Source: Nitrosospira sp963831395
GTDB lineage: Bacteria; Pseudomonadota; Gammaproteobacteria; Burkholderiales; Nitrosomonadaceae
Direction of reading: 5' to 3'
Assembly (NCBI GenBank): GCA_963831395.1
Contig: CAWHQD010000028.1
Span: 1-64,000 of the forward strand
DNA: 64,000 nucleotides
Shown: in pieces, positions 1 to 9,203 of the stretch
How the letters are laid out: each line of letters starts with the position of its first letter
How positions within the stretch are numbered: the stretch's first letter is position 1
Notes under the pieces: model-generated
Database searches by the model: none
The model's input: only the letters and a program-made list of their open reading frames with translations
What the model was told of the DNA's origin: nothing
Position numbers and translations under genes: made by a program

Positions 1-837
1 GCTCACATGCGGATGGCATTCGATACGATTGCTGTCCTTGCAGTACACGATCTTCGATTTGTCCGGATGGATGGTCAGCCCACAATCGGCCAATCGCAAT
101 GCAATGGATTGCATCATATACTCCGCCTGCTTCCTGCTGCGGCAGTGAACCACCGCATCATCCGCATATCGGGCAAATGGACACTGACTGATGCGCTGCA
201 TCCAGCTATCGAACGCATAATGCATGAACAAATTCATCAGGATCGGACTGACTACACCCCCTTGCGGTGTGCCACGCTCACGCGACACGCGGATGCCGCC
301 CGCCATTTCAAACGGGGCCGTCAGCCATCGCTCGATATACAGCAGGATCCAGTCTTCCCTGATGTGGGTGCGCACCGCCTTCATCAATAGTCCGTGATCG
401 ATTTGATCGAAGGCTGCCTTGATGTCAAACTCGACCACCCAGTCATATTGCCAGCACCGGGCTCGAGTGACGGCAACCGCCTGTTTCGCCGATCGACCCG
501 GTCGGTACCCATAAGAGTCCGAATGAAACAACGGGTCGAGAATCGGCTCGATGACGAGCTTGACGACGGTTTGCGCAACGCGATCGGCCACGGTGGGCAC
601 ACCCAGCCGCCTTGTGCCTCCCGTCGCTTTCGGTATCTCCACTTGCTTGACCGGCGGCGGAAAGTACGATCCCGACGACATCCGGTTCCATAGCTTGTAC
701 AGATTCCCTGCCAGATTCCGCTCGAACATCTCGATGGTTTCATCGTCGATGCCGGCAGCGCCTCGGTTGGCCTTGACTTGCTGGTATGCCTCCCATACCT
801 TGCGCTTGGCAATGCTATAAGGTTTCGCCGATGTCAT
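1..837 (-). CDS. ltrA: Group II intron reverse transcriptase/maturase, partial
   Basis: Intron-encoded protein combining reverse transcriptase and RNA maturase activity, needed for intron splicing and retrohoming. The frame starts at ATG 837 (preceded by GGGGA) and stays open for 279 codons to the window edge. The RT motifs are clear: YGYRPGRSA near residue 110, VVEFDIKAAFDQIDH near 130, RGTPQGGVVSPILMN near 190, and the catalytic YADD box with PFARYADDAVVHC near 220-232 (coding bases about 150-180). The thumb/maturase X domain and any HNH endonuclease domain are off the left edge. The sequence type is that of proteobacterial LtrA-like proteins. Confidence 0.9.
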   Translation of the reverse strand, partial: MTSAKPYSIAKRKVWEAYQQVKANRGAAGIDDETIEMFERNLAGNLYKLWNRMSSGSYFPPPVKQVEIPKATGGTRRLGVPTVADRVAQTVVKLVIEPILDPLFHSDSYGYRPGRSAKQAVAVTRARCWQYDWVVEFDIKAAFDQIDHGLLMKAVRTHIREDWILLYIERWLTAPFEMAGGIRVSRERGTPQGGVVSPILMNLFMHYAFDSWMQRISQCPFARYADDAVVHCRSRKQAEYMMQSIALRLADCGLTIHPDKSKIVYCKDSNRIECHPHVS

Positions 838-1366
838 GCCGCTCATCCCCGCAGGTTGGCGATATTCGTCGGCAGGATAACGCTACCCCTTCGCTCCATC
901 TTCATTACAAAGACTTCATCGCTACTACGAGTAGCTCCGCCCCTTGTTCCGGCATCGGTATTCTTCCTCATGGTGTCTGCCATTTGTCATTTCCCTTCAC
1001 ATCCGCAACAAGGTTCTCACGTTCCGTACCAAAGCCTGCATTGAGATCATGCCGCCTATACACCGACTGTCATTAGGTCCGTAAACAGGTGTCGTCCCAA
1101 CTGATCCTGGAGCCAGTGGTCTACCCCAGTTTTGACAGTGTCTTGAGGCAATAACGATGCGTCATCGGACGGTTTGCTTTCGCTCATCTTCTCAACACGT
1201 ACCTGCCATCCTCGAAGGATGACTTTTACTCGGTCGCTCACCACCACGCCTTTTGAACGCAGCAGCACCGAGCGGTTTGAAACCAGCTCCTGCAAGCCGA
1301 TTTCGGGAGACCTTCTCCCATCTTCAGTACAGCATCACAGGCTCAGCCTGTATTCGTGACACACAC
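1..1366 (-). mobile_element. Group II intron, 5' part (3' end off window)
   Basis: A retroelement read right to left: its 5' end lies at about 1366, the ribozyme domains occupy roughly 838-1366, and the intron-encoded reverse transcriptase follows at 837-1. The first intron bases read GTGTG, the usual group II 5' end. The last six exon bases (CCAGTG, 1372-1367) can pair with CACTGG inside the intron (within 1113-1119), about 250 nt from the 5' end, as expected for an IBS1-EBS1 contact. Domains V and VI and the 3' splice site lie beyond position 1. The host gene is an IS5-family transposase. The exact 5' base could be 1366 or 1364. Confidence 0.85.
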
Positions 1367-1887
1367 CACTGGTTTCCCTTCTTCGTCTGATGCATATCCG
1401 CGTCGCGCTCGTGTGCCTTGTTCTTCGTCGAGGGCGGCGCGGCAATCAAGGTGGCATCCACGATGGTGCCTTCGCGCAGGATCAGTCCCTGCTGTCCCAG
1501 CTGCTCCCGGATCAGTCCGAAGATGCGCGCGGGCATCTCGTGACGTTCCAGCAGCCGGCGAAACTTCAGCAGCGTCGTAGCATCCGGCGCCTGCCGTTCG
1601 ATCAGGTCCACACCGACAAAGCGGCGCACCGCGATGCTGTCGACGATGGCGTCCTCAATCCCTTCATCCGACAGGCCCAGGCAGTTCTGGCACAGATACA
1701 TGCGCAGCATCAGCTCCAGTCCCACCGGCGGGCGACCGCGCTCGCCTCGGTAGTAGTGCGGCTCAATCAGTGCGAGCAACTGCAACCACGGCACCAGCCG
1801 GTCAAGATCAGACAGAAACTTCTCGCGACGCGTCGGCTTGCGACGCGCCGAATACTCCATGTCGGCAAAGCTCGTCTGGCGTTTCAT
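1367..1887 (-). pseudogene. IS5-family transposase, 5' exon interrupted by group II intron
   Basis: DDE transposase of the IS5 family. The ATG at 1887 opens MKRQTSFADMEYSARRK, followed by the DUF772-type N-terminal region (RPPVGLELMLRMYLCQNCLGLSDEG) and the first catalytic Asp in GTIVDATLIAAPPSTKNK near residue 140. Reading continues to the conserved KKGNQW (W at 1368-1366) and then enters the intron, where 13 unrelated residues precede a stop. The missing C-terminal half should lie beyond the intron. It could be functional only if the intron is spliced out of the transcript. Confidence 0.85.
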
Positions 1888-1953
1888 CGGGGATATTGTG
1901 AAGGATGGGATGACTCAAACATTCTACAGCGCGGGCTTAAATCAGTGTTTCCC
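1367..1953 (-). mobile_element. IS5-family insertion sequence, 5' segment
   Basis: The right-hand piece of an IS5-family element, split by the group II intron. It holds the start of the transposase (1887 leftwards) and a short upstream region. The outer end is placed at about 1953 because the bases before it read as a likely terminal repeat and the next four, CTAA (1954-1957), fit the YTAR target preference known for IS5 relatives. The other terminal repeat is off the window, so the boundary is an inference. Confidence 0.65.
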
Positions 1954-2024
1954 CTAAACGCTTTTGGTTCTTATAGAGGTACACTATACTCACGGAGAAT
2001 AAGCGGGATCCGTTAAGGATAACC

Positions 2025-2615
2025 GTGAATTCGCACTATTGGAAATGCCTCTTTCTCATGTCTAAACCAGTTCTCGACCTCACGGAAACGACCGTCAGCA
2101 GCCAGGATGTCTACGATGGCGAGCTTCTGCACGTGCGGGCGGACCAGGCCCGCCTGCCCGATGGCAAAGTAGCAGTGCGCGAGTACATAATCCATCCTGG
2201 CGCAGTCGTTATCATACCGTTGCTCGACAATGGCGAACTGGTGCTGGAGCGCCAGCATCGCTATCCCCTGCATCGTGATTTTTACGAACTGCCCGCCGGA
2301 AAAATTGATCACGGCGAAGATCCCCTGCTGTGCGCACAGCGGGAACTGCTGGAGGAAACCGGCTACACGGCGAAAAGCTGGCGTTATCTCACTACCCTGC
2401 ATCCCTGCATCGGTTATTCAAATGAAAAGCTGATCTATTACTTCGCCAAAGAACTCACCTTCGAGGGCGCCAGTCTCGATGACGGGGAACATCTGGAGGT
2501 ATTTACGCTTACGCTGGCAGCAGCGTTGGACTGGGTAAGGGAAGGAAAAATTACAGACAACAAAACCGTTTCCGGCTTGTTCTGGGCGGAGAAGGTGCTG
2601 CGCGGCGAATGGTAG
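2025..2615 (+). CDS. Nudix hydrolase, ADP-ribose pyrophosphatase type
   Basis: Cytosolic hydrolase of nucleoside diphosphate derivatives, most like ADP-ribose pyrophosphatase (NudF group). The Nudix box is complete: G-x5-E-x7-REL-x-EE-x-G, seen as GKIDHGEDPLLCAQREL then LEETGY at about residues 92-114; the upstream ELPAGK is typical of the ADP-ribose group. The listed start is GTG 2025, which has AAGGA five bases upstream. ATG 2058 (MSKPVLD) would give a more family-like N-terminus but has a poorer ribosome site. It lies just downstream of the IS5 end, so its original promoter may have been displaced. Substrate specificity is inferred. Confidence 0.85.
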   Translation: MNSHYWKCLFLMSKPVLDLTETTVSSQDVYDGELLHVRADQARLPDGKVAVREYIIHPGAVVIIPLLDNGELVLERQHRYPLHRDFYELPAGKIDHGEDPLLCAQRELLEETGYTAKSWRYLTTLHPCIGYSNEKLIYYFAKELTFEGASLDDGEHLEVFTLTLAAALDWVREGKITDNKTVSGLFWAEKVLRGEW

Positions 2616-2779
2616 AAAAATGGCCAAAAAAAGAGATCGGGCTTTCCGGAATACAAATACAGCGAATAGCCATTCAGCGGTCGTTTACGGTATAGTCATT
2701 CCGATTGGAAAACCGACAGTACGCAACCCAACCCCGTGAAAACGGTAAACCGAGGTCGCGTCATCCAGAGTAATTCGCG

Positions 2780-3778
2780 GTGATAAAAAAGAGTAATCCG
2801 CCGCGCCAGGATTTTTCTACACTCCCTCCCGATCGCGTGTTGAACGCGCTGGAAAGCGTGGGCTTCCGCAGCGATGGCCGCCTGCTGGCGCTCAACAGCT
2901 ACGAGAACCGTGTCTACCAGATCGGCATGGAAGAGGGCGCGCCGCTGGTCGCAAAATTCTATCGTCCCGAACGCTGGACGGATGCCGCAATATTGGAAGA
3001 ACACGCCTTCGTTCAGGAGTTGGCCGAGCGTGAAATTCCTGTCGTGCCCGCGTTGGTGCTGGATGGAAAAACCCTGCACAATTTTGAGGGATTTCGCTTC
3101 GCTGTTTTCCCAAAACACGGCGGCCGCGCGCCCGAGCTGGAAGACCGCCACACGCTGGAATGGATGGGGCGCTTCCTCGGGCGCATCCACGCGATTGGCT
3201 CACTCCAGCCATTTCGCGAACGTCCCTTGCTGGATATCGCCAGCTTCGGCGAACAACCGCGTGACTACCTGCTGACGCATGAATTCATTCCGGCTGATCT
3301 CATTGCGGCCTATCGCAGTGCCGTGAATCAGGCGCTGGATGGCGTACGCCACTGCTTTGAGCGCGCCGGTAAAGTGCACGCCCTGCGCCTGCACGGCGAC
3401 TGCCATGCGGGCAACGTGCTTTGGACGGACGACGGCCCGCACTTCGTGGATTTTGATGACAGCCGCATGGGGCCGGCCGTGCAGGACCTGTGGATGTTAT
3501 TGTCGGGGGACCGCTCCGACATGGTACGGCAACTGGGCGATGTGTTGGCGGGATACGAGGATTTTTGCGATTTCGACGAACGCGAATTGCATCTGATCGA
3601 GGCGCTGCGCACGCTGCGCCTGATCCATTATGCTGCCTGGCTGGCGCAGCGCTGGGATGATCCCGCCTTCAAGCAGGCGTTCCCGTGGTTCAACACTCAA
3701 CGCTATTGGCAGGACCGCATCCTTGAATTGCGCGAACAGATTGCACTGATGGATGAGCCGCCGCTATGGCAGGCGTAA
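2780..3778 (+). CDS. srkA: Stress response kinase A (YihE/SrkA family)
   Basis: Ser/Thr protein kinase of the aminoglycoside phosphotransferase fold, linked in enterobacteria to protection from stress-induced death. The 332-residue length matches the family (about 328). Visible features are NSYENRVYQIG near the N-terminus, the ATP-site lysine in LVAKFYRPERW (about residue 57), the catalytic loop LHGDCHAGNVLW (about 208-219) and the metal-binding HFVDFDDS (about 225-232). GTG 2780 is the first start after an in-frame TAA at 2771; no strong ribosome site is visible. It appears to be a single-gene unit. Confidence 0.9.
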   Translation: MIKKSNPPRQDFSTLPPDRVLNALESVGFRSDGRLLALNSYENRVYQIGMEEGAPLVAKFYRPERWTDAAILEEHAFVQELAEREIPVVPALVLDGKTLHNFEGFRFAVFPKHGGRAPELEDRHTLEWMGRFLGRIHAIGSLQPFRERPLLDIASFGEQPRDYLLTHEFIPADLIAAYRSAVNQALDGVRHCFERAGKVHALRLHGDCHAGNVLWTDDGPHFVDFDDSRMGPAVQDLWMLLSGDRSDMVRQLGDVLAGYEDFCDFDERELHLIEALRTLRLIHYAAWLAQRWDDPAFKQAFPWFNTQRYWQDRILELREQIALMDEPPLWQA

Positions 3779-3856
3779 AATTGCCCCACGTGTTCGTGTT
3801 GTGTCTCCGAAAAATGCCATTGAAAACGTTCAGCTGAATCTCGCAGCTTTTTATAT

Positions 3857-4309
3857 ATGGATATAAACGCAGAAACGATGAGCTGTCCGTGCGGCTTTGC
3901 AGAGGAAACGGCGAAACAACCGGGAACTGGGCGGCGCTCCCCTTTATCGGACCGCAGCAAAAAATATCTCGACTGCTGTGGCCGTTACCTGGATGACGGC
4001 CAGGCAGCTCCCACTGCAGAAGCATTGATGCGCTCCCGTTATACAGCCTATACCCTCGGCCGTGAAGATTATCTGCTGGAGACCTGGCATCACAGCACAC
4101 GTCCCGCTTCACTTGAACTTGCAAGCAAACCCCGCAACAAGTGGCTGGGGCTGGAAGTGAGGCGTCATGAACAGCTAGAGCCGGATAATGCCGTGGTGGA
4201 ATTTGTGGCGCGCTACAAGGTGGACGGCCGGGCGCATCGTTTGCATGAAATCAGCCGCTTTACGCGCGAGGCTGGAAAGTGGTTCTATATTGATGGCGAA
4301 ATCGTCTGA
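3857..4309 (+). CDS. YchJ-family SEC-C motif protein
   Basis: Small protein of the YchJ (UPF0225) family, function unknown. An N-terminal zinc-ligand pair (MSCPCG) and a second pair, YLDCCGRYL, resemble the SEC-C metal-binding motif. The central PTAEALMRSRYTAYTLG and LETWHHSTRP match the family core, and the C-terminus HEISRFTREAGKWFYIDGE is the NTF2-like end. ATG 3857 is annotated; ATG 3878 (MSCPCG) is a strong alternative and matches the usual family start. Neither has a clear ribosome site. Confidence 0.85.
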   Translation: MDINAETMSCPCGFAEETAKQPGTGRRSPLSDRSKKYLDCCGRYLDDGQAAPTAEALMRSRYTAYTLGREDYLLETWHHSTRPASLELASKPRNKWLGLEVRRHEQLEPDNAVVEFVARYKVDGRAHRLHEISRFTREAGKWFYIDGEIV

Positions 4310-4363
4310 GGTTCTGGAGCTGAGCTACCTGCTCCTTAAGCGTTACAAATGCTGCAGGGCATG

Positions 4364-5218
4364 TCATTGCGGTGAACGCAATGAACGATAAAGTTGCCGG
4401 GCCTCTTCTTCCTTGAGAGTGTCGTTGATTTCACGCATGACACTATTCATGTCGACCGGGTTCTCGATCCGCTCGAAGCAGCCAGTCAAGACACTCTCTG
4501 GTTGTAGCTTGCTGCTTTGGTAGAGGGACCATATCTCCCTGCCATAGTCCGTGGCCAGCAACTCGGGCGCAAAGCGGCCGAAGTAAGCAGCCAGATTTTC
4601 GACATCTCGCAGCAGCATTTTCAAAGCCTGGTTATTGGCCGCCGCGTCGATGGCCTGGGGAAGATCGATGATGACGGGACCGGCGCTGTCGACCAGCACG
4701 TTGTATTCTGACAAATCGCCGTGAATGATGCCGGCACAGAGCATCCGCACCACCTGCCTGATCAATATGAGGTGGTATTCACGCGCCAGCTCTGCGGTGA
4801 GTGCCAGATCATTGAGCCGCGGAGCGGCGTTGCCCTCGCTGTCGGTCAATAGTTCCATCAGCAGCACACCTTCATGGAAGTTGTACGGCCTGGGCACGCG
4901 GACACCCGCAGCGGCCAGTCGGTACAAGGCGTCTACCTCGGCATTTTGCCAAGCCTCTTCCTGCGCTTTGCGTCCATAGCGGGTGCCCTTTTCCATGGCA
5001 CGTGCACGACGGCTGTTTTTTACCTTACGGCCTTCGGTGTAGTTCACGCTCTGGCGAAAACTGCGCTTATGGGCTTCTTTGTAAACTTTCGCGCAACGTA
5101 TCTCTTCTCCGCAGCGCACCACATAGACCGCGGCTTCCTTGCCACTCATCAGCTGACGGATGACCTCATCGACCAGGCCATCCTGAATCAGCGGTTCAAT
5201 TCTTTTTGGGGTTTTCAT
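4364..5218 (-). CDS. RIO1-family serine kinase
   Basis: Atypical Ser/Thr protein kinase of the RIO family. Seen are the glycine-poor ATP loop GKEAAVYVVRCGEEIRCAKVYK (lysine near residue 46), the catalytic loop IIHGDLSEYNVLVD (about 180-193) and the metal-binding Asp in GPVIIDLPQAID. ATG 5218 (MKTPKRIEPL) gives 284 aa, close to bacterial RIO1 proteins; the frame stays open upstream to a TTG at 5302 next to an AGGAG. It sits about 100 bp downstream of dnaJ in the same direction, so it may be cotranscribed with the heat-shock operon. Bacterial substrates are unknown. Confidence 0.85.
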   Translation of the reverse strand: MKTPKRIEPLIQDGLVDEVIRQLMSGKEAAVYVVRCGEEIRCAKVYKEAHKRSFRQSVNYTEGRKVKNSRRARAMEKGTRYGRKAQEEAWQNAEVDALYRLAAAGVRVPRPYNFHEGVLLMELLTDSEGNAAPRLNDLALTAELAREYHLILIRQVVRMLCAGIIHGDLSEYNVLVDSAGPVIIDLPQAIDAAANNQALKMLLRDVENLAAYFGRFAPELLATDYGREIWSLYQSSKLQPESVLTGCFERIENPVDMNSVMREINDTLKEEEARQLYRSLRSPQ

Positions 5219-5316
5219 TGAGGCCGTACTACGCTCTTGGCTGCCTGGCCGATATGAAGTGAGCGGTCTTCCGGGTTGATTCCAGATTGCCACCCATCTC
5301 AACTCCTGAAATCGGC

Positions 5317-6423
5317 CTACTCCGCAAAGAATTCCCGAACCTTATCCATCCAGGATTTGGCGCGGGGGCTGTGGCGAGAACCATCTTCCTGATTGAGCAT
5401 TTCCAATTCCTGCAGCAGCTCTTTCTGACGCGCGGTGAGCTTGACGGGTGTCTCAACCACGACATGGCACAATAGGTCTCCCTGCGTATTGCTGCGCACG
5501 CCCTTGATACCCTTGCCACGCAGGCGGAATATTTTTCCGCTTTGAGTTTCCGCCGGTATTCTGATTTTGGCATGACCATCCAGCGTGGGAATCTCGATTT
5601 CTCCCCCCAACGCGGCAGTGGTGAAGCTTACAGGCATTTCACAGTGCAAGTCATTGTGGTCGCGCTGAAAGACGGCGTGTGGCGATAGATGGATGACTAC
5701 ATACAAATCCCCCGGAGGGCCATTGTTGACCCCCGCTTCGCCCTCGCCGGACAAACGGATGCGGTCACCTTCATCCACCCCGGCAGGAATTTTAACCGAT
5801 AGGGTCTTGTGGTGTTTGACTCTTCCCGAACCGCTGCACGTAACACAAGGGCTTGAAATAAATTTGCCACTGCCATGGCATTTTGGGCAGGTTTGCTGAA
5901 TGGAAAAAAATCCCTGCTGCATTCTTACCTGGCCATGACCATTGCAGGTAGGGCATGTAACGGGCGACGTACCCGGCTTTGCGCCGCTGCCATGGCAAGT
6001 GCCGCAAGCGTCCATCGTGGGTATGCGGATTTTGGTTTCCGTTCCACGTGCTGCCTGCTCCAGCGAAATTTCCAGGTTGTAGCGCAAGTCGGCGCCGCGA
6101 TAGACATTTGCATGTCCCCCGCGTCCCCCGAAGAGGTCACCGAATATGTCGCCGAACGCATCGGCAAACCCTTGCGCACCCGCTCCAGACATGTTGGGAT
6201 CTACACCGGCATGTCCATGCTGGTCATAGGCAGCCCGCTTCTTCGGGTCCGCAAGTATTTCGTAGGCTTCTTTGGCCTCTTTGAAGTACTCCTCGGATTT
6301 TGGATTATCCGGATTCCGGTCCGGATGATGTTTCATCGCAAGCTTGCGATAGGCTTTTTTTATATCCTCTTCGCTGCTGTCGCGGTTGAGGCCCAGCACT
6401 TCATAGTAATCGCGTTTGCTCAT
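5317..6423 (-). CDS. dnaJ: Chaperone protein DnaJ
   Basis: Hsp40 co-chaperone that delivers unfolded clients to DnaK and stimulates its ATPase. The 368 residues show the J domain with HPD (KHHPDRNPDN, about residue 32), a Gly-rich linker (GDIFGDLFGG), four CxxCxGxG-type zinc-finger repeats (CGTCHGSGAK, CPTCNGHGQV, CPKCHGSGKF, CVTCSGSGRV, about 134-200) and the C-terminal substrate domain. It lies 138 bp downstream of dnaK; no sigma32-like promoter was seen in that gap, so it is probably read from the dnaK or grpE promoters. Confidence 0.97.
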   Translation of the reverse strand: MSKRDYYEVLGLNRDSSEEDIKKAYRKLAMKHHPDRNPDNPKSEEYFKEAKEAYEILADPKKRAAYDQHGHAGVDPNMSGAGAQGFADAFGDIFGDLFGGRGGHANVYRGADLRYNLEISLEQAARGTETKIRIPTMDACGTCHGSGAKPGTSPVTCPTCNGHGQVRMQQGFFSIQQTCPKCHGSGKFISSPCVTCSGSGRVKHHKTLSVKIPAGVDEGDRIRLSGEGEAGVNNGPPGDLYVVIHLSPHAVFQRDHNDLHCEMPVSFTTAALGGEIEIPTLDGHAKIRIPAETQSGKIFRLRGKGIKGVRSNTQGDLLCHVVVETPVKLTARQKELLQELEMLNQEDGSRHSPRAKSWMDKVREFFAE

Positions 6424-6561
6424 ATGGATTTTCTTGAAAATTGGAAGCGTAGAGGATTATTCGACGCCTGGTACCTTGCTTCTCCGGATAAATGCCAAAA
6501 CGCAGGATGCGGAAGAATCGGTTCTCTTCGCATCTCTGCGCTTCAGCTTTGGTGCGCCTGC

Positions 6562-8505
6562 TTATTTCTTGTTTTTAACTTCCTCAAACTCGGCATCCAC
6601 TACTTCGCCTTCCACCGGTTTTTCACCCCCGCCCTGGTGGGGAGCTTCGCCGCCGGCGCCAGCGCCAGGCTGCCCCTGCTGGGCCTGTTCCTGCGAATAC
6701 ATCTTCTCCGCCAGTTTATGCGATACCTCGGCCAATGCTTGAGTTTTTGCCTCGATGACGTCCTTGCTGTCGGATTTCAATGCCTCTTCCGCCTCCTTCA
6801 GCGCTTCCTCTATTTTGGATTTTTCTTCGTCATTCAGCTTTTCTCCATGCTCCTTCAATGTTTTTCTCACGGAATGAATCATAGCGTCGCACTGATTGCG
6901 AACAGTGACAAGCTCCACCGTTTTGTGGTCCTCCTCGGCGTGCGCCTCGGCGTCCTTGACCATGCGCTGCACCTCTTCATCCGACAAGCCGGAGCTTGCC
7001 TGAATCTTGATTTTATTCTCCTTGCCGGTGGCCTTGTCTTTGGCCGACACGTGCAGTATGCCGTTGGAGTCAATATCGAATGTCACCTCGATTTGCGGCA
7101 TGCCGCGCGGCGCCGGCGGAATATCGCTCAGATTGAATTGCCCCAGGCTCTTGTTGCCGGATGCCATCTCCCGCTCACCTTGCAGCACATGAATCGTCAC
7201 CGCGGTCTGGTTTTCCTCCGCGGTCGAAAACACCTGTTGCGCCTTGGTCGGAATGGTGGTGTTTTTCTGGATCAGTTTGGTCATTACGCCGCCAAGGGTT
7301 TCGATGCCCAGCGATAGCGGGGTAACGTCCAGCAGCAATACATCCTTCACCGCACCCTGCAGCACACCGCCCTGAATGGCCGCGCCGACCGCAACCGCTT
7401 CGTCCGGATTGACGTCCTTGCGCGGTTCCTTGCCGAAAATTTCCCTGACCTTATCCTGCACCTTGGGCATGCGGGTTTGCCCACCCACCAGAATGATGTC
7501 CTCAATATCCGATATCTTCACTCCGGCATCTTTGATTGCGATGCGGCAAGGCTCTACAGTTCGCTCTATGAGCTCTTCCACGAGGCTTTCCAGCTTGGCG
7601 CGGGTAATTCTCACCGCCAAGTGTTTGGGACCTGAGGCATCCGCGGTAATGTAGGGCAGATTGACCTCGGTCTGCTGGCTGGATGAGAGCTCGATTTTTG
7701 CTTTTTCCGCGGAATCCTTTAGGCGCTGCAGGGCGAGCATATCTTTTTTCAGATCAATGCCGTTTTCCTTTTTGAATTCATCCACAAGATATTCGATTAC
7801 GCGCGAGTCGAAATCCTCGCCGCCGAGGAAAGTGTCGCCATTGGTGGCGAATACCTCGAACTGGTGCTCGCCCTCCACTTCCGCGATTTCGATAATGGAA
7901 ATATCGAAAGTGCCCCCACCCAGATCATATACGGCCACCTTCCGGTCGCCTTCTTTTTTATCCATGCCGAAAGCCAGCGCTGCCGCAGTCGGCTCGTTGA
8001 TGATGCGCTTGACTTCCAGACCGGCTATGCGCCCGGCGTCCTTGGTTGCCTGGCGCTGGGAATCGTTGAAATAGGCGGGGACGGTAATGACCGCTTCGGT
8101 CACTGGCTCGCCCAGATAATCCTCGGCGGTTTTTTTCATTTTTATCAGCACCTGCGCGGAAATTTCCGGCGGAGCAATTTTCTTGCCGCGCACTTCTACC
8201 CAGGCGTCATTATTGTCGGCTTTGACAATATTATAGGGCACCATTTTGATATCCCTTTGCACCATCTCCTCGTTGAAGCGGCGCCCGATCAGGCGTTTTA
8301 TCGCAAACAGGGTATTTTTGGGATTGGTGACCGCCTGACGTTTGGCGGATGCGCCTACCAGAATTTCGCCGTCTTCGGTGTAGGCAACGATTGAAGGCGT
8401 TGTACGCGCCCCCTCCGAGTTCTCTATCACCTTGGGCTTCCCGTTCTCCATGACCGCCACACATGAGTTGGTGGTGCCGAGGTCAATGCCAATAATTTTT
8501 GCCAT
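6562..8505 (-). CDS. dnaK: Chaperone protein DnaK (Hsp70)
   Basis: ATP-driven Hsp70 chaperone, 647 aa, the usual length. The N-terminus IIGIDLGTTNSCVAVMENG and the motifs YDLGGGTFDISI and LVGGQTRMP mark the nucleotide-binding domain; the substrate-binding domain follows, and the helical lid ends in a Gly/Ala-rich tail closing in GEVVDAEFEEVKNKK. ATG 8505 has AAGGA seven bases upstream. It has its own near-consensus sigma32 promoter between grpE and dnaK. Confidence 0.98.
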   Translation of the reverse strand: MAKIIGIDLGTTNSCVAVMENGKPKVIENSEGARTTPSIVAYTEDGEILVGASAKRQAVTNPKNTLFAIKRLIGRRFNEEMVQRDIKMVPYNIVKADNNDAWVEVRGKKIAPPEISAQVLIKMKKTAEDYLGEPVTEAVITVPAYFNDSQRQATKDAGRIAGLEVKRIINEPTAAALAFGMDKKEGDRKVAVYDLGGGTFDISIIEIAEVEGEHQFEVFATNGDTFLGGEDFDSRVIEYLVDEFKKENGIDLKKDMLALQRLKDSAEKAKIELSSSQQTEVNLPYITADASGPKHLAVRITRAKLESLVEELIERTVEPCRIAIKDAGVKISDIEDIILVGGQTRMPKVQDKVREIFGKEPRKDVNPDEAVAVGAAIQGGVLQGAVKDVLLLDVTPLSLGIETLGGVMTKLIQKNTTIPTKAQQVFSTAEENQTAVTIHVLQGEREMASGNKSLGQFNLSDIPPAPRGMPQIEVTFDIDSNGILHVSAKDKATGKENKIKIQASSGLSDEEVQRMVKDAEAHAEEDHKTVELVTVRNQCDAMIHSVRKTLKEHGEKLNDEEKSKIEEALKEAEEALKSDSKDVIEAKTQALAEVSHKLAEKMYSQEQAQQGQPGAGAGGEAPHQGGGEKPVEGEVVDAEFEEVKNKK

Positions 8506-8568
8506 GATTTGATCCTTGTTAGTAGTTAGTATCGATATTCGGCTATGCGAAATATCCGTCTGTGCAAA

Positions 8569-8596
8569 AAATGGGGATTAAGATTGGAATTTCAAG
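8569..8596 (-). promoter_or_regulatory. Sigma32 heat-shock promoter of dnaK
   Basis: On the minus strand, CTTGAAA (8596-8590), a 13-nt spacer, then CCCCATTT (8576-8569). This fits the established sigma32 consensus very closely. The -35 box overlaps the grpE stop codon (8594-8592), so dnaK can be transcribed independently of grpE. Confidence 0.88.
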
Positions 8597-9176
8597 TCTC
8601 TTTAGCCTTGGAAACCATCACCAGCGCCGGTCGAATCACACGGTCGTTCAGAACGTAACCTTTTTGCATCACATGCACTACAGTGTTGGGAGCGAGGTCG
8701 GAGTCCACCGTGGACATCGCCTGATGCAGATGCGGATCAAATTTTTCACCCTGAGGATTAATCAGTTTGATATTGAATTTTTCAAAAGCAGTCGTAAGTT
8801 GCTTGAGCGTCAATTCCATTCCGCTTTTGAAATTCTCCACGGTCGCATTTTCCACCGCCAGCGCAGCTTCCAGGCTGTCCATCACCGCGAGCAGCTCAAC
8901 GGAGAAATTCTCGATCGCGTATTTGTGAGCGTTGGCAATATCAATCTGCGCACGTTTTCTAATATTCTCGGCATCCGCCTTGGCGCGTAGCCAGGCGTCG
9001 TAATGTTCCGCGGCGTCGAGTTCGGCTTTTTTCAGTAATTGTTCCAGACTGGGCATCGATTCCACCTCGGGTTTCGCTGTCTCGTTCGCCTGGGCCTGAC
9101 CCTGGGACGGGCTTGTTTCGCTCTTCGTTGCGGTGAGCTCGGGCTGGTCCGATTGGGGTTGTTTTACATCTGTCAT
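8592..9176 (-). CDS. grpE: Nucleotide exchange factor GrpE
   Basis: Homodimeric factor that releases ADP from DnaK. The 194 residues contain a charged N-terminal segment, a long helix (LEQLLKKAELDAAEHYDAWLRAKADAENIRKR) and the C-terminal beta domain with the family signature near FDPHLHQAM and a closing VIRPALVMVSK. ATG 9176 follows a strong AGGAGGA. It is the first gene of the grpE-dnaK-dnaJ cluster; no hrcA is seen upstream. Confidence 0.95.
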   Translation of the reverse strand: MTDVKQPQSDQPELTATKSETSPSQGQAQANETAKPEVESMPSLEQLLKKAELDAAEHYDAWLRAKADAENIRKRAQIDIANAHKYAIENFSVELLAVMDSLEAALAVENATVENFKSGMELTLKQLTTAFEKFNIKLINPQGEKFDPHLHQAMSTVDSDLAPNTVVHVMQKGYVLNDRVIRPALVMVSKAKET

Positions 9177-9203
9177 GGGCTCCTCCTAATTTCTGTTCAT
9201 GAT

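Noticed and set aside
1056..1295. 79-codon frame inside the intron's 5' domains
   Set aside because: It lies within the structured ribozyme RNA and carries the EBS1 segment; coding potential is incidental.
5875..7317. Long plus-strand frame opposite dnaJ-dnaK (480 codons)
   Set aside because: Antisense shadow of highly conserved chaperone genes.
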